Positions 52,142 to 59,692 are shown, numbered from the stretch's first letter. The stretch: 64,000 bases of DNA from Streptomyces olivochromogenes (GCF_001514115.1 NZ_KQ948468.1:62001-126000), one strand, 5' to 3'. Notes: generated by a model from the letters alone, not told the origin. Translations and numbers: made by a program.

Positions 52142-52552
52142 ATGTCCACCATCACCCCCACCTACACAGCAGTCCTCTGCACATTCCCTGAGTGCTCCAA
52201 GCCAGTACGTGCCCGAGCCCTCTGTATGGGGCACTACGCACAGCAGAGCAAGGGAAAGCCGCTTACTCCCCTAAGGACCACCAAGCCTTCTACAACCGGC
52301 TGTGCCTTCCCAGGTTGCCGAGCACCTCACTGGGGTCACGGCTTATGCCGTCCGCACAATAAGGAGAAGGCAAGGGGCACCAGCAGTCTCGTGCCACCAG
52401 GAGCCCCGTACAGGATTCAGCAGCAGTCCAAGGGCCGTTGGTTCACCATCGGCTATGGAGAAGACTCCGTAAGCGCACACAGGACGCTCAACAGGTGCCG
52501 TGCCAGTAATCCGGCTACCGGCTTCCGTCTGATCCTCTCTCCGGCCGTCTGA
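52142..52552 (+). CDS. Phage protein with two zinc-knuckle motifs
   Basis: 136 residues; AAAGGAGCGCACACA upstream. Two tandem CxxxxC...CxxH units: CTFPECSKPVRARALCMGHYAQQ and CAFPGCRAPHWGHGLCRPHNKEK (about residues 13-34 and 54-75). A C-terminal part (GRWFTIGYGEDSVSAHRTLNRCRASNP) has no match I know. HNH endonucleases often start with such zinc motifs, but no HNH residues are present here. Probable nucleic-acid-binding protein. Confidence 0.75.
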   Translation: MSTITPTYTAVLCTFPECSKPVRARALCMGHYAQQSKGKPLTPLRTTKPSTTGCAFPGCRAPHWGHGLCRPHNKEKARGTSSLVPPGAPYRIQQQSKGRWFTIGYGEDSVSAHRTLNRCRASNPATGFRLILSPAV

Positions 52553-52614
52553 GGGCTCTCTCCGGCTGCTCCTGGTGACGCGCATCCGTCCCGGTCCAGT
52601 CGTAGCGTTGGAGT

Positions 52615-52881
52615 ATGCCCAAGAGACGCGGGCTCACCTTTCACGAGATGCGTGACCACCTGCGGCCGAGGTGCCGTGAGTGCGGTTGGCGCAAGCATTA
52701 CGTGGAATGGCACAGGGCCAACCCTGGCAGTGCGTCTGAACCGCGTTACATGCCCGGTTGGGCAGCCTGCCTGAACCCTGACTGCCCCTGTAACCCCAAG
52801 CACCAGCGACGGGAGGCAGCAGACACCAGCTCGGAGCCAACACAGGATCAGCCGTCCGCAGAAGGGGACTCTGGCCCGTAG
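52615..52881 (+). CDS. Small Cys-rich phage protein
   Basis: 88 residues; GTTGGAGT upstream. RCRECGWRKHYVEWH and CLNPDCPCNPKHQRR give two Cys clusters suited to one zinc site; a disordered acidic tail follows. Function unknown. Confidence 0.65.
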   Translation: MPKRRGLTFHEMRDHLRPRCRECGWRKHYVEWHRANPGSASEPRYMPGWAACLNPDCPCNPKHQRREAADTSSEPTQDQPSAEGDSGP

Positions 52882-52972
52882 CCCTCCCCACCACCAACCG
52901 GCTACCAGGGTGGGTTAGCGAGCGTTCACCTGACAGTGCGTCATCTGACGGGTAGTCAGATCACCGCACACG

Positions 52973-52988
52973 GTCTGACCTGCGAGTT
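52973..52988 (+). repeat. CTCTGACC-type motif copy
   Basis: GTCTGACCTGCGAGTT in the 290-base gap between convergent genes 52615 and 53169; the rest of the gap holds a terminator and nothing else recognised. Confidence 0.6.
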
Positions 52989-53120
52989 TCAAGATCAACT
53001 TCCTACAGCCGGCCGTTTTCGGGTGATCATGGAATCCGGCTTGCCGACAAGCACCAGGACCAAGCCGTCTGCCCTGTGCCGACAAGGGCTCTGAGTACCC
53101 CTACAGCAGCCGGACACAGC

Positions 53121-53152
53121 AAAGGGGCCCGGTCCTAAGACCGAGCCCCTTT
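53121..53152. terminator. Bidirectional terminator
   Basis: Stem AAAGGGGCCCGGTC with GACCGAGCCCCTTT (53121-53134, 53139-53152; 13 of 14 paired), CTAA loop, flanked by A/T runs; ends the Lsr2-like gene and the convergent gene set. Confidence 0.85.
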
Positions 53153-53168
53153 AGCGTCCCCAGACGGC

Positions 53169-53738
53169 TTATGAAGCGTCCGGACGCTTCACCCCAGGGT
53201 TGTTCGTGTAGTAGAGATCAATGATCCGGTTAGCCACTCGGCCCTTGTCGTTGACCTCATGTCCGGCACCCCGAGCCCAAGCGCGAATCGCGTTCAGGTC
53301 GTGGCCGGAACCACCCGAGGTGGAAGCAGTCACACGGGGAGTCGCCGATACAACGCGCTCACGTGACTTGTCGTAGAACGGCTTGAGGGCCGTTACCAGC
53401 TTCTTGATGGACGCGTCTGAGAGGTCAAGCTCCCGAGCCTCAAAGTCCCAGTACTTCTCGGTGACGATCTTGGCCGTTCCGTCGCCGTTCAGAACGGTGT
53501 CACCTTCTGCGTCCAGCTCGGTCGTCTCGCGCTCCTTCTCCACGGGCACCAGGAGCGGAACGCTCTCGGTTCCTCCGGGAGCCGCCTTCTCCGTGAAGTC
53601 GTCTACGTACTCCACTTTGAAGTACGTGACCAGCGGCTGAGCGTCAGGGAAGCCAGGAAGCGGAGTCTCTACGCGCTGAATGTTCTCCTTGTCCTTCTCC
53701 CACTCGGCTTCCGTGACGACTACCGGCTTCTGTGCCAT
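53169..53738 (-). CDS. Phage-encoded Lsr2-like nucleoid-associated protein
   Basis: 189 residues from the ATG at 53736-53738. The C-terminal half follows the Lsr2 layout: an N-type oligomerisation segment (WDFEARELDLSDASIKKLVTALKPFYDKSRERV, about residues 95-128), a Ser/Thr/Gly linker, and the DNA-binding IRAWARGAGHEVNDKGRVANRIIDLYY (about 150-176), close to the IRAWA...G.....RGR pattern that inserts into the minor groove of AT-rich DNA. The first 90 residues are an extra domain not in host Lsr2. Likely roles are silencing of phage genes or antagonism of host Lsr2. Confidence 0.82.
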   Translation of the reverse strand: MAQKPVVVTEAEWEKDKENIQRVETPLPGFPDAQPLVTYFKVEYVDDFTEKAAPGGTESVPLLVPVEKERETTELDAEGDTVLNGDGTAKIVTEKYWDFEARELDLSDASIKKLVTALKPFYDKSRERVVSATPRVTASTSGGSGHDLNAIRAWARGAGHEVNDKGRVANRIIDLYYTNNPGVKRPDAS

Positions 53739-53983
53739 TGGGTACCCCCACTGTGCTGTGTTGTTGATGCCTTGTCCGTGGACCCTAGCACTCCTTAGAC
53801 GTGCATGGACCCTTTCCCGCACATCTGGACTTCTGGACCATGTCAATCCAGGTTGACGAGTTGCCTCCTTCGGTCCTCTCATGTGCCGGTATTCTTAAGG
53901 GGAAGGTGAAAGAAGCCGGTCTTCCGGCCCTTCTTTTTCCCTTCTCTCGTTACTACACATGTCTTACAGATCGGAGAAGAACC

Positions 53984-54169
53984 ATGAACGTCGCTCCTCA
54001 TGACCCCACCCTTCAGGCCCGAGTGCCTAAGTGGATGGCAGACGAGACGACATGCCTAGCCAACCTTCAGGGAGTCCCCATCTCGGAAGTGATCAGGCAG
54101 GCATTACGGGCCCACCTAGAGAAGCACAACATCAACCCACCTGGGTACGTAGGTACCCCATCCAAGTAG
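53984..54169 (+). CDS. Ribbon-helix-helix protein
   Basis: 61 residues from the ATG at 53984 (GGAGAAGAACC upstream). DPTLQARVPKWMADETTCLANLQGVPISEVIRQALRAHLEKH is an RHH fold. Precedes the primase gene by 34 bases; may autoregulate the replication operon. Confidence 0.82.
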   Translation: MNVAPHDPTLQARVPKWMADETTCLANLQGVPISEVIRQALRAHLEKHNINPPGYVGTPSK

Positions 54170-54203
54170 CACCAGCGCGATTACCTAAGGAGACAGAAGC
54201 GCT

Positions 54204-56615
54204 ATGAATAACTCACAGGACTTACTAGCAGGGGCCAAGGTACTTATTGCCAAGGGTCGCAGTGTATTCCTCATCGCCGGTAACAAGATGCCTTACGCAA
54301 ACTGCGATGAATGCAGGGGAGAAACCACACCCGCTCACCGCGCTGTATGCAAGTGCCTTAAGACTGGTGGGCTCTGCCACGGCTTCTACGCCGCTACTGA
54401 TGACCTGGACCAGGTTTCTAAGTGGCTTGAAGAGCACCCAGAGTGCACGCTTCTTGGTGTACCTACCGGAAGCTCTACCGGCATCTTCGTAATGGAGTAT
54501 GACCCCAAGAATGGAGGAGAAGGCTCTTACAAGACTCTCGTGAAGGAGCACGGCGAGATTGAGACTGAGATCAACCGTTCCCCCTCCACGGGTCTTCATC
54601 TCGTCTTCAAGATGCCTGACTTTGAGTTCCAGAGCATTCACAACAAGCTGTGGCCTGGTATCGACATTAAGGCCGGTGGTGGATACCACATCGTTCCACC
54701 ATCCCATTACACAGACGCTGAGGGTGTACGTAAGGCGTACACAGCCGTCAACACCATGGAGCCTCAGACTGCCCCTCAGTGGCTTCTAGACAAGATCTGG
54801 GATTACCAGACCAGTAAGAAGTGGGATCCAACATCCCGGCTTCTGAGCCAGAACCAGCGTCAGGAGTACAACCCTGCCAACCTGACTCAGGGTCAGATTG
54901 AACTTGTAGAGAAGACTGTCGACTACTGGACGGACCGCGTTCGTAGTGCCAAGGATGGTGATCAGAATAACCTGATCTACACAGCGTCTCGCGTTCTGTT
55001 CTCTCTGGTCTTCCATGGCGTACTTGACGAAGAAGACGCACACGTTCACCTGGAAGACGCGTGCGAGGAAGGCAACCACCCCCAGAGCCGTTCTCTGAAG
55101 TCCATTGACTCGGGTATGCGGGCAGCTTTAGCTGACCCTGATCCCCTAGACGACGCTCTTTCTGATGACCGCTCCATTGTGGCTGCATTCACTCAGGACG
55201 ACTTTGGTAATGCAGACCGAGTCATCTTCCACGCAGGACACATCCTTCGCTATGACCCTGACAGGGAACAGTTCCTCATGTGGAACAGTACCCGCTGGTT
55301 ACCAGCCACTAAGTCTCGCGTCTCTGGTGTGGTGGAAGACGTCCTTAAGAACATCGCTAAGACTGAGGGGCCTTTCTACAGCGCAGATTCTTACCCAGCT
55401 TCCGAGAAGGGGAAGAAGGACAAGAAGACACACAGGGAAGCATTCGTCTCTTGGGCACAGAAGCAGAGGTCCACCTACGCAGTCAATCAGACTGTTCAGC
55501 GTCTTCCGGGACGTGAAGCTCTCTACTGCTCTGTAGATGAGTTTGACAAGGACCCGTACCAGATCAACACACCAACTGGTGTTGTAAACCTGACTACTGG
55601 TGAGCTTCTACCGCATGACTCTTCTTATCTCTGCACGGAGATCACTGGGGCGGCATACAACCCAGACGCTACCTGTGCTGAATGGGAAAGGTTCCTAGAA
55701 TTCGTCATGCCGGATCCTGAGCACCGCGCCTACCTAAAGCGTCTCGCCGGAATGAGTGCTATTGGGGAAGTCCGTGAACAGGTCTTCATTCTGAACAAGG
55801 GTGCTGGTGGAGCTGGACAGGGTGTCTTCCTTCAGGTTCTCCACGCTGTCCTAGGTACGTACGTAACCAAGGGAGCTACCCGAGTCTTCCAGGCCGGTAG
55901 CGGCACTACAGCACGTTTCGACGCTGCCAACTGGACGGGTAACCGAATCGTCTACTTCGATGAGTTAGGTGAACACAAGCTGAATGAAGAGGCACTGAAG
56001 GAGCACACCGGAGGTGATGAGATCCACACCGAGCGCAAGGGTGAGACTGGTTTCGACTTCACACCTAAGTACACCATCTGGATTCGTACTAACCACATCC
56101 CTCAGATGCGCAACGACAACTCTATGAAGCGTCGTTTCCTTCTCGTCAACTGGGACGTGATTGTGCCTGGAATGGTTTGGGACTCTTTCCGCAGCATGGA
56201 CCATGCGCGAGTAGACCAGTACTTCTACAACCAGGAAGCCTCTGGGATTCTCAACTGGGTTCTTGAGGGTACGCGCGACTACCTTATGCACGGCTTGAAG
56301 GTTCCAGCAGACCTAGAAGCCGCCGCAACCGCCTCTCTGGAAGAGAACGATGCAGAGGCAGGGTTCATGAGTGCCTGTGTAGAGATTGACCAGGATAACG
56401 AGGATGCAACCGCACTTATCTCTGACGTCTACGGAGCCTACAAGACTTACGTAGAGGAAGAATTCGGCCGGAACAGTGATCAGCTGAAGGGGCAGCGAGC
56501 GTTTAACAAGATGCTTGCCGAGAAGTACAAGCTGAAGAGGACAGGTAGTGACTACCACAAGCCAGCCAAGTGGTTCGGTGTCCGACTCAAGACAAACATT
56601 CTGCGTGTCCGTTAA
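54204..56615 (+). CDS. Primase-polymerase / SF3 helicase-like replication protein
   Basis: 803 residues. N-terminal bifunctional primase-polymerase domain (about 10-200): FVMEYDPKNGG in place of the usual DxD-type hhDhD, NRSPSTGLHLVFK for the SGGxHhYF block, and CDECRG...CKCLKTGGLC as a zinc-like insert. Middle D5-N region (about 300-500). C-terminal SF3 ATPase: GAGGAGQGVF at 533-542 where GxGGNGKST is expected, Walker B IVYFDEL at about 583-589, sensor segment IWIRTNHIP and arginine finger RRFLLV. The Walker A lysine is Gln539, so ATP hydrolysis may be impaired or use another residue. It should initiate phage DNA replication. Confidence 0.9.
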   Translation: MNNSQDLLAGAKVLIAKGRSVFLIAGNKMPYANCDECRGETTPAHRAVCKCLKTGGLCHGFYAATDDLDQVSKWLEEHPECTLLGVPTGSSTGIFVMEYDPKNGGEGSYKTLVKEHGEIETEINRSPSTGLHLVFKMPDFEFQSIHNKLWPGIDIKAGGGYHIVPPSHYTDAEGVRKAYTAVNTMEPQTAPQWLLDKIWDYQTSKKWDPTSRLLSQNQRQEYNPANLTQGQIELVEKTVDYWTDRVRSAKDGDQNNLIYTASRVLFSLVFHGVLDEEDAHVHLEDACEEGNHPQSRSLKSIDSGMRAALADPDPLDDALSDDRSIVAAFTQDDFGNADRVIFHAGHILRYDPDREQFLMWNSTRWLPATKSRVSGVVEDVLKNIAKTEGPFYSADSYPASEKGKKDKKTHREAFVSWAQKQRSTYAVNQTVQRLPGREALYCSVDEFDKDPYQINTPTGVVNLTTGELLPHDSSYLCTEITGAAYNPDATCAEWERFLEFVMPDPEHRAYLKRLAGMSAIGEVREQVFILNKGAGGAGQGVFLQVLHAVLGTYVTKGATRVFQAGSGTTARFDAANWTGNRIVYFDELGEHKLNEEALKEHTGGDEIHTERKGETGFDFTPKYTIWIRTNHIPQMRNDNSMKRRFLLVNWDVIVPGMVWDSFRSMDHARVDQYFYNQEASGILNWVLEGTRDYLMHGLKVPADLEAAATASLEENDAEAGFMSACVEIDQDNEDATALISDVYGAYKTYVEEEFGRNSDQLKGQRAFNKMLAEKYKLKRTGSDYHKPAKWFGVRLKTNILRVR

Positions 56616-56627
56616 CCAATTCACTAT

Positions 56628-56651
56628 GGGGCCTGGTATCCAGGCCCCTTT
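56628..56651 (+). terminator. Terminator after the replication gene
   Basis: Perfect 9-bp stem GGGGCCTGG/CCAGGCCCC with TAT loop and TTT tail (56628-56651), 12 bases past the stop. Confidence 0.85.
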
Positions 56652-56663
56652 AAGGGAGTATCC

Positions 56664-57302
56664 ATGAAGAGTGAAGATGACTTATTAGACGAGTTAGAGG
56701 CATTAGCCTTTCCTCCGCATCAGATAGTCGTCGTTGATATCGACAACCCAGAACACCTAGATATTCTGACTGATCTGGACATCAAGCGTTCTCTTGAGAA
56801 TCCACAGCCAGGGGATTGCTTATCTCTCTGGGGTCCCACTTATCTGTTGGCTCACACCGATGGAACACCAGCAGGTTTCCTCACTCTAAGGCCATTGGAA
56901 GATGACAGGATTGGTATCGATGCTCTGTATGTCGCGAAGGAGTACAGAGGTAAGGGCTACGGCTACGCGTTAACCCTGGTTGCTGAGTTGGCTGCACGGC
57001 GCTTCAAGCTCCCGTTAGTAGCCCTTCAGCCATTAACCCTCTCAGGTAGGAAGTTGATGGGGTACGCAGATGTACAGATCGCAGACATTAATCCTGGACG
57101 GGAGGAATACCTCACCAAGGGGTCAAAGGGTATTTGGGAGGCTTACCGAGCCGAGACAACGTGTAAGCACCATCACGCCCGTTCCCGTAAACCTGCATGT
57201 GATAGGTGCGTCTACAAGAACGTCTATCCTCGAATCCGGCACACTGTAGGTTTGATTGCTAATCAGAAGCGCGCACAGATAACTCTTGGTGTGGTTGCGT
57301 AG
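56664..57302 (+). CDS. Phage GNAT-fold acetyltransferase with Cys/His tail
   Basis: 212 residues, TAAGGGAGTATCC upstream. GNAT motif A is IGIDALYVAKEYRGKGYGYALTLVAELAARR (about residues 89-119). The C-terminal 55 residues carry TTCKHHHARSRKPACDRCVYK, a possible zinc site. Substrate unknown; phage acetyltransferases can modify host proteins or nucleotides. Confidence 0.82.
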   Translation: MKSEDDLLDELEALAFPPHQIVVVDIDNPEHLDILTDLDIKRSLENPQPGDCLSLWGPTYLLAHTDGTPAGFLTLRPLEDDRIGIDALYVAKEYRGKGYGYALTLVAELAARRFKLPLVALQPLTLSGRKLMGYADVQIADINPGREEYLTKGSKGIWEAYRAETTCKHHHARSRKPACDRCVYKNVYPRIRHTVGLIANQKRAQITLGVVA

Positions 57303-57367
57303 CCGAAAGCGGGTAACCGTTTGTTTGGTAAGCTGTAGGCATCCTTTCGGTAAGGGTAACAAGCGAG

Positions 57368-57401
57368 AAGGCCCCTGGGACTCCAGTCCCCCAGGGGCCT
57401 T
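57368..57401 (+). terminator. Terminator downstream of the GNAT gene
   Basis: Perfect 12-bp stem AAGGCCCCTGGG/CCCAGGGGCCTT (57368-57379, 57390-57401). Around it two copies of GTAGCCGAAAGCG occur (about 57299 and 57417). Confidence 0.85.
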
Positions 57402-57432
57402 ATCGTTTGTACGAGAGTAGCCGAAAGCGTGT

Positions 57433-57448
57433 TATCAAGTTCTTGATA
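57433..57448. promoter_or_regulatory. Perfect 16-bp palindrome upstream of a small gene
   Basis: TATCAAG-TT-CTTGATA, about 80 bases before the 57530 start in AT-rich DNA. Operator candidate for one of the phage HTH/RHH proteins. Confidence 0.5.
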
Positions 57449-57529
57449 GAATAGCTATTAGCAACAAGGAACAAGCCGGTCTAGGCGACGAAAGAGGGTG
57501 AAGCCAACACATACACTAGGAGTAGACCG

Positions 57530-57670
57530 ATGTACGCAGACGACTTTGACGCTTTCGCACATGACACATACGAGAACCACATGTACGAGAAGATTCGTGC
57601 CGAGTACCCACACGCAACACCGGTAGAGGTAGCTATGCGCGTGATTGGTGCTCTCAACTTGGGTGAATGA
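57530..57670 (+). CDS. Small phage protein (46 residues)
   Basis: MYADDFDAFAHDTYENHMY...; acidic, helical; ACTAGGAGTAGACCG ribosome-binding site and a terminator directly after, so it is a separate short transcript. Function unknown. Confidence 0.65.
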   Translation: MYADDFDAFAHDTYENHMYEKIRAEYPHATPVEVAMRVIGALNLGE

Positions 57671-57688
57671 AGTAGCCCTCACATAGCT

Positions 57689-57727
57689 AGAGGGAGAGAC
57701 CCAGTGGGCGGGGCCTCTCCCTCTTTT
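57689..57727 (+). terminator. Rho-independent terminator
   Basis: Stem AGAGGGAGAG/CTCTCCCTCT (57689-57698, 57715-57724) followed by TTTT. Confidence 0.85.
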
Positions 57728-57740
57728 GTGTTCCAGCCGC

Positions 57741-58493
57741 TCAGCCGATCGGCACTGCACGACTCCACAACTCTTCTGCATGCTCGGAGAAGCGGTCAAA
57801 CATGCCGCCTTCCTTGACTCGCCGGAGGTGCATCAACGGAGAGTCGTGTCCAACTAGCCTAGCTAGGTGGGGAGTTACTAGCGAGTGGTCATCAAACCTG
57901 AAGACCGAGAGAGACACGTGATTCACCGCATCCTCAGCCGCACTGAAGCGCGCTTCCAAGCCGTCTAGGTCTCCTAGGCGTCTTAGCTCTTCAAGCGTCA
58001 TGTGAATGCGCGTGGAGACTGTTAGAGCAACGTCCTCAATGACTTCTCTCTGTCGGGTGACTTCCCCGTTTGGGTCACCTAGGAGAAACCGCACGCGTAC
58101 ACCAGACTTGGTCTTCCGGCGCAAGAGGGCAGAGAAGGCGGGGACCTGCGTCCAGAAGAAGTAGTTCGTGTATCCGCTCAGGAAGAGATCATCTTCTGTC
58201 TCTTCGATCAAGCTTGCCCACAGGGTGGAAGGGGCCGCAGAGCGGTAGGGGTAGGACTGAACGATCTCCAGGTCTCCACCCGTCTTGATCCGTTCCCTGA
58301 CGGCTTTGGGCCAGAGCATTTCCTCATCTACTCCCAACACCTGTGCAGCGTCTTGCCTGTTCCGAGCATGGGGCACTAGATCAGCGTCCGCCAACCAGCG
58401 CTCAATGGTCTTCCCGGTTACCCCGATGCGGGCAGCCAACCGGCGCGGTGACTGATCCGCAGCGTCCATAGCTTGTCGTAGCGATGTGTTCAA
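57741..58493 (-). CDS. XRE regulator with DUF5919 (PLD-like) domain
   Basis: 250 residues from a TTG at 58491-58493 after GGGGGAAGCC (the ATG eight codons later is the alternative). N-terminal HTH: LRQAMDAADQSPRRLAARIGVTGKTIERWLAD. The rest (PYRSAAPSTLWASLIEETEDDLFLSGYTNYFFWTQVPAFSALLRRKTKSGVRVRFLLGD ... NHVSLSVFRFDDHSLVTPHLARLVGHDSP) is the phospholipase-D-like DUF5919 domain. Catalytic HKD motifs are not visible, so it may be a sensor. Divergent from the DUF6415 gene; candidate phage repressor or host-derived cargo. Confidence 0.85.
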   Translation of the reverse strand: MNTSLRQAMDAADQSPRRLAARIGVTGKTIERWLADADLVPHARNRQDAAQVLGVDEEMLWPKAVRERIKTGGDLEIVQSYPYRSAAPSTLWASLIEETEDDLFLSGYTNYFFWTQVPAFSALLRRKTKSGVRVRFLLGDPNGEVTRQREVIEDVALTVSTRIHMTLEELRRLGDLDGLEARFSAAEDAVNHVSLSVFRFDDHSLVTPHLARLVGHDSPLMHLRRVKEGGMFDRFSEHAEELWSRAVPIG

Positions 58494-58633
58494 GGCTTCC
58501 CCCGAGGACGTTTGGGCTTTTTCCAAGGTAGCCCCGAGACACCTCAAGTGTCCCTGCCCATGGACGAGATACGTCCCTTCAGGGGGCGGACGCTCGGTCT
58601 GGTCACGCGTGCGCGTGGCCCCTGAACGCAAAG

Positions 58634-58664
58634 GCCCCGGACCACATGCAGCGTGATCCGGGGC
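58634..58664. terminator. Hairpin before the DUF6415 gene
   Basis: GCCCCGGACCAC with GTGATCCGGGGC (58634-58645, 58653-58664; 11 of 12 paired), 25 bases upstream of the DUF6415 start; may be an attenuator or operator. Confidence 0.5.
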
Positions 58665-58688
58665 TAGCCGACTAGCTAGGAGTCGACC

Positions 58689-59108
58689 ATGACGAACCGT
58701 AGCGCTCTGCCCGCCGTTCCGGAGAAGCGGACACAGGCACCCCTGGACATCAAGACCATGCGAGAGACGTCCCTCAGGCTTCTCGGGCCGGACGCTCAAC
58801 TCCCCACGTGGGAAGAGCTGGAGACCCTGATCCTCACTCTCAGGGGCATGATCATGCTGGCTATCCCGGAGGTAGAGATCTTGGCTCAGCGTCTCTCCAG
58901 GGAGGACATCCCCCGGTACTGCGCACTCGCCTGCATCGGGGATGCCAGGCAACGGCTGGACCTGGTCCAGGGGCACGGCTTGCCCGCTGGTATCGCTCAC
59001 GCACGGAAGCTGTCACGGGCACTCAATGCCCTCTGTGATCACCATGTGGCTCTGTCCAATCCGGCCTTGCCCACGTTGCCTGGCAAGCCGACTCAGGAAG
59101 CCTCATAG
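58689..59108 (+). CDS. DUF6415-family protein
   Basis: 139 residues, AGGAGTCGACC upstream. IKTMRETSLRLLGPDAQLPTWEELETLILTLRGMIMLAIPEVEILAQRL ... CALACIGDARQRLDL is the DUF6415 pattern known from Streptomyces, often next to XRE-DUF5919 regulators as here. Its G+C looks higher than the phage core genes, suggesting recently acquired host cargo. Function unknown. Confidence 0.8.
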   Translation: MTNRSALPAVPEKRTQAPLDIKTMRETSLRLLGPDAQLPTWEELETLILTLRGMIMLAIPEVEILAQRLSREDIPRYCALACIGDARQRLDLVQGHGLPAGIAHARKLSRALNALCDHHVALSNPALPTLPGKPTQEAS

Positions 59109-59226
59109 CGGCTTCACCAGTTCCGTGCCGACAACGGCCGTCTGATCCCCGATACGGGTCCGCATGGTGACCACATCGCGACAGGGTCACGTGGGGCTAC
59201 GGGCTCCACAGAACGACTGAAACGCC

Positions 59227-59256
59227 AGAAGGGCGCCGGAGTACCGGCGCCCTTCT
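59227..59256. terminator. Bidirectional terminator
   Basis: Perfect 13-bp stem AGAAGGGCGCCGG/CCGGCGCCCTTCT with AGTA loop between convergent genes. Confidence 0.9.
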
Positions 59257-59287
59257 CTCGTGCCCTCAGAGAGCCCTACAGGGGCTC

Positions 59288-59503
59288 TCAGCCTTCAGTC
59301 TCGGGACGGATGAACTCCACTCGATGCGCACCAGGACGGATGTCCAGGTCTTCCCGGGTAGCCCTAGAGCGAGTCTGGTTGTCCCGTCCGTGCTGACTAC
59401 AGGCGGCATCCCAGACGGCTTCCTCCGGGGCGTACTCAGGGGCATCCACCTGGAAGACGTACTCAGTGCCGGTTGCAGCACCCTTTGCGGTCACTCGCCA
59501 CAT
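59288..59503 (-). CDS. Small phage-end protein (71 residues)
   Basis: GGGGAGAGAGATAG before the ATG. MWRVTAKGAATGTEYVFQVDAPEYAPEEAVWDAAC suggests a compact beta-alpha fold; HGRDNQTRSRATREDLDI follows. Last gene before attR; function unknown. Confidence 0.7.
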   Translation of the reverse strand: MWRVTAKGAATGTEYVFQVDAPEYAPEEAVWDAACSQHGRDNQTRSRATREDLDIRPGAHRVEFIRPETEG

Positions 59504-59513
59504 GATCTATCTC

Positions 59514-59637
59514 TCTCCCCTGGTCAGAGGCTGTTTGTAGGAACCCCACACCATGGTCATCCGCCTGATTCGCGTGTCACGCGTCTCTCACCGAATGTAG
59601 CTCTGACCATGGACTTTGCGCCTCTGACCTGGACTCT
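59514..59637. repeat. Three CTCTGACC-type motif copies next to attR
   Basis: 59514-59529 (minus strand, variant CTCTGACCAGGGGAGA), 59601-59616 (CTCTGACCATGGACTT) and 59622-59637 (CTCTGACCTGGACTCT). The cluster lies 42-165 bases from the candidate attR core, the usual distance of integrase arm sites. Confidence 0.7.
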
Positions 59638-59678
59638 TCCCGGTTGTGTGCTCCGTGTGGACTGTGGCGGACAGTACA

Positions 59679-59692
59679 CAATCCCCACACGT
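59679..59692 (+). other. Candidate attR core
   Basis: CAATCCCCACACGT, pairs with 26036-26049. From 59693 the sequence is host-like and bioB starts 66 bases later. Confidence 0.5.

Larger units (their letters stand above)
26036..59692. mobile_element. Complete-looking siphovirus prophage inserted between bioF and bioB
   Basis: Bounds are the candidate att repeats. Contents: integrase, excisionase-like HTH, early and accessory genes, and a contiguous late operon with terminase, portal, scaffold, capsid, connectors, tail tube, tail chaperones, tape measure, tip and fibre genes. G+C and codon use are visibly lower than in the flanks, with TTA and other A/T-ending codons common. No frameshifted structural gene was seen apart from one programmed frameshift. 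A holin/endolysin pair was not recognised. Confidence 0.93.

Noticed and set aside
52142..52552. HNH endonuclease
   Set aside because: Zinc-knuckle motifs are present but no HNH catalytic segment was seen, so only a zinc-motif protein is called.
25986..59540. TTTGTAGG shared near 25985 and 59534 as an att core
   Set aside because: It would leave the CTCTGACC motif cluster at 59601-59637, which belongs to the phage, outside the prophage; the match is shorter than CAATNCCCACACGT.
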